From positions 1 to 9,953 of the forward strand of contig JAEUSS010000478.1 of the NCBI GenBank assembly GCA_016788685.1: a stretch of 9,953 bases of DNA, given 5' to 3'. Positions within the stretch are counted from its first letter, which is position 1. The number at the start of each line of letters is the position of its first letter. The translations under genes and the position numbers were made by a program. This document shows, piece by piece, positions 1-6,571 of the stretch. This DNA is from Prolixibacteraceae bacterium (GTDB lineage: Bacteria; Bacteroidota; Bacteroidia; Bacteroidales; Prolixibacteraceae). Under the pieces are notes generated by a model, which made no database searches, had not been told where the DNA came from, and saw only the letters and a list, made by a program, of their open reading frames with translations.

Positions 1-622
1 ATAAGGTAGATTGTGTGTATTTAACCATGGCTGCTGCTACTAAGGTTTGTAAGAATAAAAATAAGGTTTGTAAAGGGATTGAAGCATCCATTCAAACCGG
101 TAATTACGGCAAAATTCAGAACCTTATTTTGGGTTTTTTACCTTAGTAGCCAAACGGGGCCATCCTGCATCCCACCTTATTTACCTTATCAATCGGTACC
201 ATCAGAATAAGGTAAATAAGGTAGATTGTGTGTATTTAACCATGGCTGCTGCTACTAAGGTTTGTAAGAATAAAAATAAGGTTTGTAAAGGGATTGAAGC
301 ATCCATTCAAACCGGTAATCACGGCAAGATTCAAAACCTTATTTTGGTTTTTTTCACCTTAGTAGCGAACAGGTTGATCTCCCATCCAACCTTATTGAGC
401 GGTACCATCAGAATAAGGTAAATAAGGTGATTGATGCGTGGGGTAATTCCCGGCTACTAAGGTTTAGGAGAATAGAAATAAGGTTTGTAAGGAGATTGAA
501 ACATCGATTCAAATCGGTAATCACGGCAAGATTCAAAACCTTATTTTGTTTTTTTTTTCACCTTAGTAGCCAAACGGTGCCATCTTGCATCTACCTTATT
601 AACCTTATTTAAAAATAAGGTT
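1..622. repeat. Three tandem copies of a ~206-215 bp nested-palindrome element
   Basis: Three imperfect copies follow each other: copy 1 runs from the window edge to 189 and is clipped on the left, copy 2 is 207-396, copy 3 is 413-610. Each is a set of nested inverted repeats. The outer arms are ATAAGGTAAATAAGGT (207-222, 413-428) and ACCTTATTTACCTTAT (174-189, degenerate at 389-396 and 593-610). The middle arms are GCTACTAAGGT (36-46, 251-261, 453-463) and ACCTTAGTAGC (140-150, 356-366, 560-570). The inner arms are AAAATAAGGTTT (273-284) and AAACCTTATTTT (334-345), with close equivalents in the other copies. The loop of about 50 bases is also conserved (GATTGAA...CGGTAATCACGGCAAG). Copies are joined by the linker CGGTACCATCAGA (194-206, 400-412). 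A last half-arm ends at 622, so a fourth copy was probably lost. Short ORFs inside the copies look spurious. What the element is (MITE-like, structured RNA, other) is not known from the sequence. Confidence 0.93.
601..622. repeat. Terminal palindrome of the tandem element block
   Basis: AACCTTATTT (601-610) and AAATAAGGTT (613-622) form a perfect 10-bp inverted repeat with a 2-base spacer. It is the right outer arm of copy 3 fused to the start of what would be the next left arm, so it marks a truncated junction. It lies just beyond the terminator of the neighbouring minus-strand gene. Confidence 0.8.
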
Positions 623-633
623 TAACACCTCCC

Positions 634-676
634 CAAAAAAACAAAACCGGTGTGCAGATTGCTCCGCACGCCGGTT
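634..676 (-). terminator. Intrinsic terminator of the minus-strand gene ending at 702
   Basis: Read on the minus strand, AACCGG-C-GTGC pairs with GCAC-A-CCGGTT (right arm 666-676, left arm 645-655 in plus coordinates) around a 10-base loop, with one C/A mismatch. It is followed directly by TTGTTTTTTT. A stable GC hairpin plus U-tract within 26 bases of the stop codon is a textbook rho-independent terminator. It separates the gene from the repeat block at 1-622. Confidence 0.85.
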
Positions 677-701
677 CTGATGGTCTGTCCGTTTCCGGAT
701 A

Positions 702-1418
702 TTAGTTGGCGGCCGCCGGAGCCGGGGCTTCCACTTCTTTCGGAGTTTCTTCGTCGGTAAGCAGGAATAAATTGTAGCGGGCAGCGTCGTCCTGGAAAAC
801 CAGTTTGGCACACTGACACACCAGCGCCATCCGTTCCCACACCTTATTCATGGCCTCGATGCGCTCACTGGCAGCTATCGAACGTGCTTTTTTGGCTTTT
901 TGCTGCACAATATTTTGTTCGGTGATCGCGGTGGCCAAACTATCCAGCAGTTCGATCTCATCTTCCTTCAATCCTTTGGCCAGCAAGGCCGGTTTGTATT
1001 CGTCCTTCGATACCTGGTTGTATGCCGAGCGGAGCAACACCGGTAATTGAAGCTGACTGGTCCGGACCAAATTGTATTGTTGCTGTCCAAATAATCTCAG
1101 GATGGCAACGTCTTTGGGGAAAGCAAGCTGGGCATAGAGCATCACCGTTTGAAAATGGTTTCGGCCCTGATCCATCAGTTCTTCGAGTTTGGCGGTTTCG
1201 TTGGCTTGTTCGCCCACTTCGGCATAATCGGGAAGGATTGCCCGTGCGGCGGCCGTATCAGCGGCCCAATCGGCCCCGAAGGTGCCGCCCAGTTGCGGGA
1301 AACGAAAAGCAAATACCTCTTTGTGGGTTTCGAACGAATCCATTAATACGTCTGACTGTTGTAACACTTCCTCATCCGAAATGGTGAAGAGGCGTTTAGT
1401 TTCTTCTGGATGCTTCAT
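702..1418 (-). CDS. Uncharacterised predicted helical protein, 238 aa
   Basis: I do not recognise a characterised family. The protein has no signal peptide, no transmembrane stretch and no catalytic motif that I can see. It reads as almost wholly alpha-helical, with long Glu/Lys/Ala/Leu-rich amphipathic segments from about residue 80 to 210. Two Cys (VCQC, near 205) sit in the last helix. The C-terminus from about residue 224 is a low-complexity acidic then Pro/Ala tail (EVEAPAPAAA), typical of a flexible end. The start ATG (1416-1418) is preceded by A/T-rich DNA without a Shine-Dalgarno, which is normal in Bacteroidota. It appears monocistronic: an AT-rich spacer lies upstream and a strong terminator (634-676) lies just downstream. 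G+C and codon use look like those of the metabolic genes in the window, not like the low-G+C cassette at 1944-4312. Cytoplasmic location is inferred from the lack of a signal. Function is unknown. Confidence 0.85.
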   Translation of the reverse strand: MKHPEETKRLFTISDEEVLQQSDVLMDSFETHKEVFAFRFPQLGGTFGADWAADTAAARAILPDYAEVGEQANETAKLEELMDQGRNHFQTVMLYAQLAFPKDVAILRLFGQQQYNLVRTSQLQLPVLLRSAYNQVSKDEYKPALLAKGLKEDEIELLDSLATAITEQNIVQQKAKKARSIAASERIEAMNKVWERMALVCQCAKLVFQDDAARYNLFLLTDEETPKEVEAPAPAAAN

Positions 1419-1638
1419 TGTAAAATGAATTTAAAGGTTAGTAAAAAACAGATAACGATTAAGTTAATAGATACTTAATGAGCTAATTTAATCAATTAAA
1501 ATATGATTACAATCGCTCAGAACTAAAAAGTCAGAACTATTTTTAAGTTAACCGTTGCTTTTTTTTATCCTGAAAACGAATCGAACAGATTTACCGAAGA
1601 ACAGAATTCATCAGTTAGCGGAACGATCAGCTTTTACG
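1419..1638. other. AT-rich intergenic spacer, probable promoter region of the 702-1418 gene
   Basis: No gene is visible. The stretch is strongly AT-rich near the start of the minus-strand gene. It holds a short palindrome TTTAATCAATTAAA and two direct copies of TCAGAACT (1517-1524 and 1531-1538, 14 bp apart). I did not find a convincing TAnnTTTG box on the minus strand, so the promoter cannot be placed exactly. Confidence 0.5.
1517..1538. repeat. Direct repeat TCAGAACT x2, possible operator
   Basis: Two perfect 8-base copies start 14 bp apart, with AAAAAG between them, about 100-120 bp upstream of the start of the 702-1418 gene. Paired direct repeats in a promoter region can bind a regulator, but the short length and AT-rich context make chance possible. 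Confidence 0.3.
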
Positions 1639-1743
1639 CCACCCAGCAGTAATCCATCACTACCTAGATGTAATCCTACGCCACCCAGATGCAGTTCATC
1701 ACTACCCAGCAGCAATTTTACACCACCCAGAAGCAATTTCCGA
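1639..1743. repeat. Degenerate 21-bp tandem array A (5 units)
   Basis: Five units of exactly 21 bp start at 1639, 1660, 1681, 1702 and 1723. Each begins C(C/T)ACC(C/T)AG and runs into a more variable half that resembles cagcaattcatca. Units alternate CCACCCAG and CTACC(C/T)AG, so a 42-bp higher-order period may exist. Since 21 bp is seven codons, any open frame through it shows a seven-residue repeat, but no convincing gene surrounds it. Confidence 0.88.
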
Positions 1744-1766
1744 CCCTCAAAGATTGCTGCTGGGTG
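1705..1766. repeat. Inverted repeat linking arrays A and B
   Basis: ACCCAGCAGCAATT (1705-1718, unit 4 of array A) is matched in reverse complement by GATTGCTGCTGGGT (1752-1765) in the 30-bp spacer, with one end mismatch. The spacer therefore appears to hold an inverted unit of array A. A hairpin with a loop of about 33 bases could form. Confidence 0.75.
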
Positions 1767-1773
1767 CCGGAAC

Positions 1774-1895
1774 AAATCAACTGTGCGGCGAAGCAAATCA
1801 ACTGTGTGGCGGACTAAATCAGCGATGTGACGAATCGGATCAACTATACGACGACCCGGATCAACTGTATGGCGAACCGGATTAACTATACGACG
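1774..1895. repeat. Degenerate 21-bp tandem array B (5 units plus a partial)
   Basis: Units start at 1774, 1795, 1816, 1837, 1858 and 1879 (the last partial), all exactly 21 bp apart. The core is (A/G)(A/G)AT(C/T)A(A/G)C followed by a variable GC-rich half such as TGTATGGCGAACC. The period equals that of array A, from which it is separated by 30 bp (1744-1773), but the unit sequence is different. It ends about 50 bp before the stop codon of the minus-strand gene at 1944. Confidence 0.88.
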
Positions 1896-1943
1896 TAAAA
1901 TTTTTGCCGACCGGCGGTTAAGGACGGCGGAGGGGGAGAGGGA

Positions 1944-2270
1944 CTAATAGCATACTCTTCCTTTTTTTTTGAGGAGCAAAATAAAGTCACTGATCGACTT
2001 CAATTCTTTTGTTGATGGGGTCGTGTTGGTCATTAATTCCACCGATTGAAATTCGTACCACGAAGCGTCATCGCCATGCCGATGGAACCTGAATTTTTTG
2101 ATTCCAACTTGCTCCGGATAGAAATACGCCCGGTCAATCAGATTTTGCTGAATCTTTTGGGTTATTTCTTCCATGGGCAGTTGTTCAGGGTTTGAAAACT
2201 TTTTGCTTCCAAACTTTTTCCAGTTTCCCGAGTCGCGGTGCAGGTAATTAAATCGGACGACTTCGCTCAT
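1944..2270 (-). CDS. Small protein of unknown function, partner of the nuclease-helicase, 108 aa
   Basis: The protein is soluble, with no signal peptide or membrane segment. Its N-terminal 80 residues look like one compact domain: YLHRDSGNWKKFG (9-21), FSNPEQL (25-31), an amphipathic helix MEEITQKIQQNLID (33-46), FYPEQVG (50-56) and a closing strand WYEFQSVEL (71-79). I recall this layout (aromatic-x-RD-x-x-N-W/Y-K, FSNP, LID, F-Y-x-E, W-x-EF-x-S-x-E) from uncharacterised small proteins encoded near accessory genes in many bacteria. That is memory, not a search. The gene lies 62 bp downstream of the nuclease-helicase on the same strand with no terminator visible between, so co-transcription is likely. 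An A9 run near the 3' end (KKK, 101-103) could shift the frame, and the last five residues (GRVCY) look like a read-out tail. A regulatory or antitoxin-like role is possible but unsupported. Confidence 0.8.
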   Translation of the reverse strand: MSEVVRFNYLHRDSGNWKKFGSKKFSNPEQLPMEEITQKIQQNLIDRAYFYPEQVGIKKFRFHRHGDDASWYEFQSVELMTNTTPSTKELKSISDFILLLKKKGRVCY

Positions 2271-2332
2271 GTCATTTTTCTGCCAAAGGAACGGATTCGG
2301 CGAATTTGGGTCAACGGACTATGAGTCACATT

Positions 2333-4312
2333 TTAGTCTAAAACTTGGAACCCGATTTCTTTAAGATAGTTAAAAGTAGAATCGTAAAACTTAGGGTTTC
2401 GTGTTGGATCTTCTTTATCTCCAGAAGGAACTACGATTACCATTCCTTGACGCGCTCGGGTTAGCAATACTCGATAGGCATTTTTTAGATAAAGTTTTCG
2501 TTCAGATTTATTGATGTGATTCCATTTTGAACCGACAAATGACCAATGTTCCCAGCCGTTGGGCGAATATCGAAAATCGGCATCCCAGGTAACACAAGAC
2601 CAATCGAGTTCTAATCCCTGAACTTGGAATTCTGTCGCAACATCTTCTAAATAATAGGAAGATCGGACATCTTCTTTCCCGTCAAGGAACCAATGAATTG
2701 GATCGATGGGTGATTTAACATCAATAGCATAAGGTTTTAGTCGTTGAGCTTGCGAGGAAACAACTATTCCGTATCGCTCGGTACCCCGAGCTTTTGATTT
2801 TAACCACAGCTTGGCTTTTTGTAAATCTCTGGTAATAACAATTGGGTAGTTGTGATCAATCTGTTTTAGTGTAGTTTGAGCGTCACTTATTTTTAGATCA
2901 AGAATTTGCTTGATTAATAACGAAACGTTTTCGGCTCGAAAAGAACGCATAGACACGGCAAGATGTAGATCATCTTTGTAATTTACTCCTTCTCGATGAG
3001 CCAGTTTTTTTAGCACTTCACCTGCATTGTATTCGCTATCCGTCAGACGCGATGAGATGTAGATTTTCCAATCAGGGAAAGATCGTTCAAGAGATTCCAC
3101 CCATTCACTTATACCGGCTTCTCCGGTATTGATTTCTTGCCCTCCACCTACAAGACAAACAACTACAGACCAGTCGGGATGTCGGTCTAGGCAAGAGATC
3201 AAAAATTCAGGTTCAGATTGATTAAAGTTTGGCTTGCTTTTTTTTTGACGCATGAAAGTTGATGTTTGTTCTAATGTCCATGCGCGTTGTGCTTCGTCAA
3301 AAAGTACAACATGTTCGATTGGCGGTTCGTTTTCGTTTAAACAATCATCTCTGAAATGGTGAATGTTTTGTATAAAGGCTTTTACGTCGCTTTGAGCTTC
3401 TCTTTTTTTTAGTTTTACTCCCTTTTCGTTAGCTCGTTTAACTTTATCTCTTGCTAGTGCTTCCTGTAAGATTGAAACAAGGGGTCCATTTCCAGAAAGG
3501 AAAACACTATAGAGTTCGCTATTTTTGTCAATATGAGTTGTAGCAATATTAAGTCCAACCAATGTTTTTCCAGCCCCAGGTACTCCGGTAACAAAACAAA
3601 TTGATTTTTCAGAGTTTTGTTTGGATAGTCTTATGATTTCAGCAACAGCATCGGATGTTTGACTTAGGTTAATTGCACTGGCATCACTTCGCGAGATATC
3701 GGTAACTGAATGATTGTTGTACAATGCCATCGCAGCTTCAATTATTGTGGGCGTTGGATAATATCGGCCGGATTCCCATTGCTTTGCATTAATTTGAGCT
3801 CCATCACAAAAATCTAAAACCGCTTTTATCGTGGCGTCAAGCATCATGGAATTACTTTTTATCGGAAAAAGTAACTTGTCATTGTGCCCATTATGCGATA
3901 CAATTGGTTCTACTCCTTTAGCATGGGTTGCAATCAGAATAGGTGCGATGGTCAAGTAATGGCTGGTTTCATGAAAATTCTTAAGATCGAGGGCATAATC
4001 AAAGACTTGATCTAATGAATAAGAGTGGAATTCTTTCTCCCCAACTTTAAATTCTAAAACAAGAATGACTGACTCAATGACTAATACGACATCAATTCGT
4101 TTCCCCATTCTTGGAATAGAAAACTCAAAATAGATTGATCCGGAATAAGGAAGTAGCACTTCCTTCAACAAGTTAATCTGGTATTGCCAAGCGCCTCGTT
4201 GAGTTTGTTCTTGTGAAAATCCATTATTGCCGGATAATACTCCTAGTATCTCGTGATGAGACTGATTAAGAAAATTGGAGATTGTTTCTGAATAGTAAGC
4301 ACGGTTCATCAT
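2333..4312 (-). CDS. PD-(D/E)XK nuclease / DUF2075 (Schlafen-group-3-type) helicase fusion, 659 aa
   Basis: Residues about 40-110 carry a RecB-like nuclease signature: D74 in KRIDVV, E87-x-K89 in LEFKV, and Q102-x3-Y106 (QVFDY). From about 237 follows a complete SF1-type ATPase/helicase core of the DUF2075 family: Walker A GVPGAGKT (243-250), Walker B FDEAQ (338-342), [12 protein letters not shown] (389-400), the motif V region [11 protein letters not shown] (561-571) and the arginine-finger motif [11 protein letters not shown] (613-623). All key residues are present, so it looks intact. Such proteins are cytosolic and are expected to use ATP to move on nucleic acid that the N-terminal domain may cut. 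A role in phage or plasmid defence is inferred from this architecture and its setting. The gene heads a two-gene unit with the 108-aa ORF. Base composition is clearly lower in G+C (about 42-45% in lines I counted, against about 55% in the dipeptidase gene), a sign of transfer. Two consecutive ATGs (4310-4312, 4307-4309) could start it. Substrate is unknown. Confidence 0.9.
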   Translation of the reverse strand: MMNRAYYSETISNFLNQSHHEILGVLSGNNGFSQEQTQRGAWQYQINLLKEVLLPYSGSIYFEFSIPRMGKRIDVVLVIESVILVLEFKVGEKEFHSYSLDQVFDYALDLKNFHETSHYLTIAPILIATHAKGVEPIVSHNGHNDKLLFPIKSNSMMLDATIKAVLDFCDGAQINAKQWESGRYYPTPTIIEAAMALYNNHSVTDISRSDASAINLSQTSDAVAEIIRLSKQNSEKSICFVTGVPGAGKTLVGLNIATTHIDKNSELYSVFLSGNGPLVSILQEALARDKVKRANEKGVKLKKREAQSDVKAFIQNIHHFRDDCLNENEPPIEHVVLFDEAQRAWTLEQTSTFMRQKKSKPNFNQSEPEFLISCLDRHPDWSVVVCLVGGGQEINTGEAGISEWVESLERSFPDWKIYISSRLTDSEYNAGEVLKKLAHREGVNYKDDLHLAVSMRSFRAENVSLLIKQILDLKISDAQTTLKQIDHNYPIVITRDLQKAKLWLKSKARGTERYGIVVSSQAQRLKPYAIDVKSPIDPIHWFLDGKEDVRSSYYLEDVATEFQVQGLELDWSCVTWDADFRYSPNGWEHWSFVGSKWNHINKSERKLYLKNAYRVLLTRARQGMVIVVPSGDKEDPTRNPKFYDSTFNYLKEIGFQVLD

Positions 4313-4610
4313 TAGGTCTTATGGTTAAGCAAATATGCAAAAAAACATTGAATGATCCGGCTCATGTTGTAGCTGCGTATTTCCGGGGTATGCACGTCTG
4401 TCATGGAGGTAAAAGTACAAAAAAGATGTTTGCAGCACGTCCGCCCAAGGTTTCTCCAACCGAACCAAATGTCTTGTTTGCGAACAAGTTCTGAGTTGTG
4501 GTTGTTATTGAATAGACTCAGGCAGCACGCCAACCAAAAATCGCCCTCCTTTTTTTCGTCCGGATCATGTTCGGTTTATAAAATAAAACAACCTCTTAAA
4601 CACCGACGAT
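4313..4610. other. Divergent intergenic region between the nuclease-helicase and dipeptidase genes
   Basis: No supported gene. It should hold the promoters of both neighbours. On the minus strand CATATTTG, just upstream of the nuclease-helicase, matches five of the six fixed bases of TAnnTTTG but lacks a -33 element at the right distance. On the plus strand the 40 bases before the dipeptidase ATG are AT-rich (TTTATAAAATAAAAC) without a clear box. A 73-codon minus-strand frame overlaps the nuclease-helicase start as TAATG, but its Cys-rich composition looks non-coding. Confidence 0.5.
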
Positions 4611-6050
4611 ATGGAAACCCGATTCATCGATTTGCACATTCATCCGGCCATGAAGCCTTTGGGCAAAAGCTTTGGCCGCACACCCGGCCTCAACAATCCC
4701 GACCGCAGCCGGAAAGACAGCCTTTGGTACTACGATCCGCCAACGCTTCCGGATAAGGTCTTGAACGTGGCGCTCACCTTCACCAAGTTCAGGCAGTCCG
4801 ATTTTACCTCGCTGGCCAAAGGCGGCGCGCAGGTGGTTTTTGCCTCGCTGTGCGGCATGGAAAAAGGTTTTGTGATGAACAAGGCCGGAACCCGTCTGAT
4901 CGGCGATGCGCTGGCCGACCTGGTCACCGGAATCGGGAAGGAGCGGATTGACTACATCCAGCAGATGCCCGATTATTTTACCGACCTGGAACGCGAATAC
5001 CAATTCTACAAACAGCTGGACGGGCATCGTGTGAAGTTCGACGGATGCTGGCACCAGTACCGGCTGGTTTCCAACTTTCAGGAAATAGAAGCCCTTCAGG
5101 AAGGCCCCGACAAAACCATTGCGGTCATTCTCTCCATCGAAGGGGGGCATGTGTTCGACTGCGGCCTCGGGATGATGGGCCGGAAGGCTGACGAACAGAC
5201 GGTGCTCGCTAATGTCGACCGCGTGAAACAATGGGATGCGCCCTTGTTCTTTATGGGGCTGACGCATCACTTCGGCAACGAACTGGTGGGCCACGCCCGG
5301 AGCCTCAGCGGACTGGTAAGTAAAGTGTGCAGCCAGCGGGAGGGAATGAACGAAGGATTCACCGACCTGGGCTGGAAGGTGCTGCGCAAGTTGCTCGATA
5401 ACACGCAGGGGCGGCGGGTGCTGATCGACCTGAAGCACATGAGCCTGAAAGCCCGCAACGAATATTACCAGTTTCTCGAAACGAAGTATCCCGACGAAAA
5501 TATTCCGCTGCTGGTGAGCCATGGCGCGGTAACCGGGCTGAAGTCGGCGGCTGAGCCGGTGGAAGGTGGTTTCCTGAACTCCGGAAACTTTCAGGACAAG
5601 GACATCAACTTTTACGACGACGAGCTTATCCGCATCGGGCGTTCGGGCGGGCTGTTCGGCATTCAGTTCGACGAGCGGAGGCTGGGCAACAAACAGGAGG
5701 TGAAAGAGTCGGGGAGGAACATCAGCCGGAGGCGAATGCTGTTTAAAAAAGCGGGCCTGATCTGGAACCAGATTCAGCACATCGCCGAAGTGCTCGACCG
5801 CAACAACCAGTTTGCCTGGGGTGTTCAGTGCATCGGTTCGGACAACGACGGCATGGTCAACCCGCTGAACGGCTACTGGACAGCCGAAGAAATGCCCCTG
5901 CTCGACAGCTACCTCGAAAAACATGCCTACAACTTTATGACTTCGCCCGACAGCGGGCACCTGATGTCGTTCAACAAACTCACGGCCGACGAAATCGTCG
6001 AACGGTTTATGCGCGGAAACGCGTGGGAATTCCTGAAGCGGAACTTTTAA
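4611..6050 (+). CDS. M19-type (membrane dipeptidase family) metallohydrolase, 479 aa
   Basis: An amidohydrolase-superfamily TIM-barrel enzyme of the peptidase M19 (renal dipeptidase) type, expected to hydrolyse dipeptides with a bound zinc pair. The metal-site motifs occur in family order: DLHIHP (H9, H11), SIEGGH (bridging E177), LTHHFGN (H219/H220, the substrate-side His), DLKHMS (H266), LVSHG (H304) and GSDNDG (D411). The C-terminal ADEIVERFMRGNAWEFL (459-475) matches the usual helix ending in GxN. Differences are a His at 11 where M19 normally has Asp, and a length well above the common 330-400 residues, with insertions around 110-160 and 310-400. There is no signal peptide, so it is probably cytosolic, unlike the anchored mammalian enzyme. 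The start is the first ATG after an AT-rich leader. It is convergent with the metallopeptidase gene at 6755-8818, and its TAA lies at the very edge of a dispersed hairpin repeat. The substrate is inferred from the family only. Confidence 0.88.
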   Translation: METRFIDLHIHPAMKPLGKSFGRTPGLNNPDRSRKDSLWYYDPPTLPDKVLNVALTFTKFRQSDFTSLAKGGAQVVFASLCGMEKGFVMNKAGTRLIGDALADLVTGIGKERIDYIQQMPDYFTDLEREYQFYKQLDGHRVKFDGCWHQYRLVSNFQEIEALQEGPDKTIAVILSIEGGHVFDCGLGMMGRKADEQTVLANVDRVKQWDAPLFFMGLTHHFGNELVGHARSLSGLVSKVCSQREGMNEGFTDLGWKVLRKLLDNTQGRRVLIDLKHMSLKARNEYYQFLETKYPDENIPLLVSHGAVTGLKSAAEPVEGGFLNSGNFQDKDINFYDDELIRIGRSGGLFGIQFDERRLGNKQEVKESGRNISRRRMLFKKAGLIWNQIQHIAEVLDRNNQFAWGVQCIGSDNDGMVNPLNGYWTAEEMPLLDSYLEKHAYNFMTSPDSGHLMSFNKLTADEIVERFMRGNAWEFLKRNF

Positions 6051-6167
6051 TGCTGAAGCCAACACAAAGGGCTGCCCGGGGAAGAGGTTCGGAGCGTCAT
6101 TGCGAAGGAGGAACGACTGAAGCAATCTGTTGAAGTGGCAGATTGCTTCGCTTCGCTCGCAATGACG
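6047..6167. repeat. Dispersed hairpin repeat, copy 1 (right outer arm missing)
   Basis: It starts TTAATGCTGAAGCC, overlapping the stop codon of the dipeptidase gene. The core is a long stem: CGTCATTGCGA (6095-6105) with TCGCAATGACG (6157-6167), and GAAGCAATCT (6119-6128) with AGATTGCTTC (6140-6149). This core is a repeat I know from many bacterial genomes. The left outer arm (GGCTGCCCGGGGAAGAGGTTC, about 6070-6090) has no partner to the right, so the copy is truncated. The hairpin directly follows the gene and may end its transcript or protect its 3' end. Confidence 0.9.
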
Positions 6168-6237
6168 GGGGAAATACGGGGTATATCTGTCAATCTAAGG
6201 AGTCGTTGCCCCAATCCCCAATCCCTTTTTGGCTTTC

Positions 6238-6308
6238 AAACCTTATTCTCGGTTTCTTCACCTTAGTAGCTGATCATCTTCCCCATTCATTAACCTTATT
6301 ACCTTATT
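6238..6308. repeat. Half copy of the 1-622 element
   Basis: The right half of the tandem element recurs here: AAACCTTATT (6238-6247), then a pyrimidine-rich link, CACCTTAGTAGC (6259-6270), a variable stretch, and ACCTTATTACCTTATT (6293-6308). Order and spacing match the right arms of copies 1-3. The left half is absent; the sequence before it is unrelated. This shows the element is dispersed and not confined to the tandem block about 5.6 kb away. Confidence 0.85.
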
Positions 6309-6377
6309 CCTTTCGTGTTGTCCTAAAGCCGGACGGGCTCTTCCTTTTCCATTCGGCGAAAAGGGCGCCAGAATCTT

Positions 6378-6519
6378 GTCAAAACGAACCCTCAGCCGGG
6401 CGTTTTGACGGCCCGCCCACTCGCTCCGATCAAGAGAAAACCCTTTTAACGGGCTGTTTGATCCGGAAATTCCTGCAAAGCAGGGAAAAAGGATCAGCCT
6501 GTCCGGCTGGAGGACAAGC
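6378..6519. other. Run of four small inverted repeats in non-coding DNA
   Basis: Four hairpins lie in a row: GTCAAAACG/CGTTTTGAC (6378-6386, 6401-6409, perfect), CCGATCAA/TTGATCCGG (6427-6433, 6458-6466, one bulge), TTCCTGC/GCAGGGAA (6470-6476, 6480-6487, one bulge) and GTCC/GGAC (6501-6504, 6512-6515), the last extended by AGC/GCT. An open frame crosses the stretch but has no recognisable protein features. It could be a structured RNA, a decayed element, or several terminator-like stems between convergent genes. Confidence 0.5.
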
Positions 6520-6571
6520 TAACCGAAATTGAGGTTTATTTCTTAGCACTTCCATAATTTATTGCATATGC

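Noticed and set aside
1..622. CRISPR array
   Set aside because: The period is 206-215 bp and similarity covers the whole unit including the would-be spacers; no 25-40 bp repeat with unique spacers is present.
1..622. Retron msr-msd or group II intron RNA
   Set aside because: Nested inverted repeats alone are not enough; no reverse transcriptase is encoded in the window and no catalytic intron motifs were seen.
1555..1830. 91-codon frame with seven-residue repeats, and its minus-strand counterpart 1611-1796
   Set aside because: A 21-bp tandem repeat gives a seven-residue repeat in any open frame; there is no start context or conserved flanking sequence.
1898..1925. Terminator after the 108-aa gene
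   Set aside because: GCCGGTCGGC on the minus strand gives only a 3-4 bp stem with a tiny loop, and the following bases are mostly A, not a U-tract.
4596..6125. 509-codon open frame on the minus strand
   Set aside because: It is fully antisense to the M19-type gene, whose motifs are unmistakable; its first residues are a translation of the hairpin repeat.
6143..6532. 129-codon open frame on the plus strand
   Set aside because: It crosses the hairpin repeat, the half element and the hairpin cluster; composition is not protein-like and no domain is visible.
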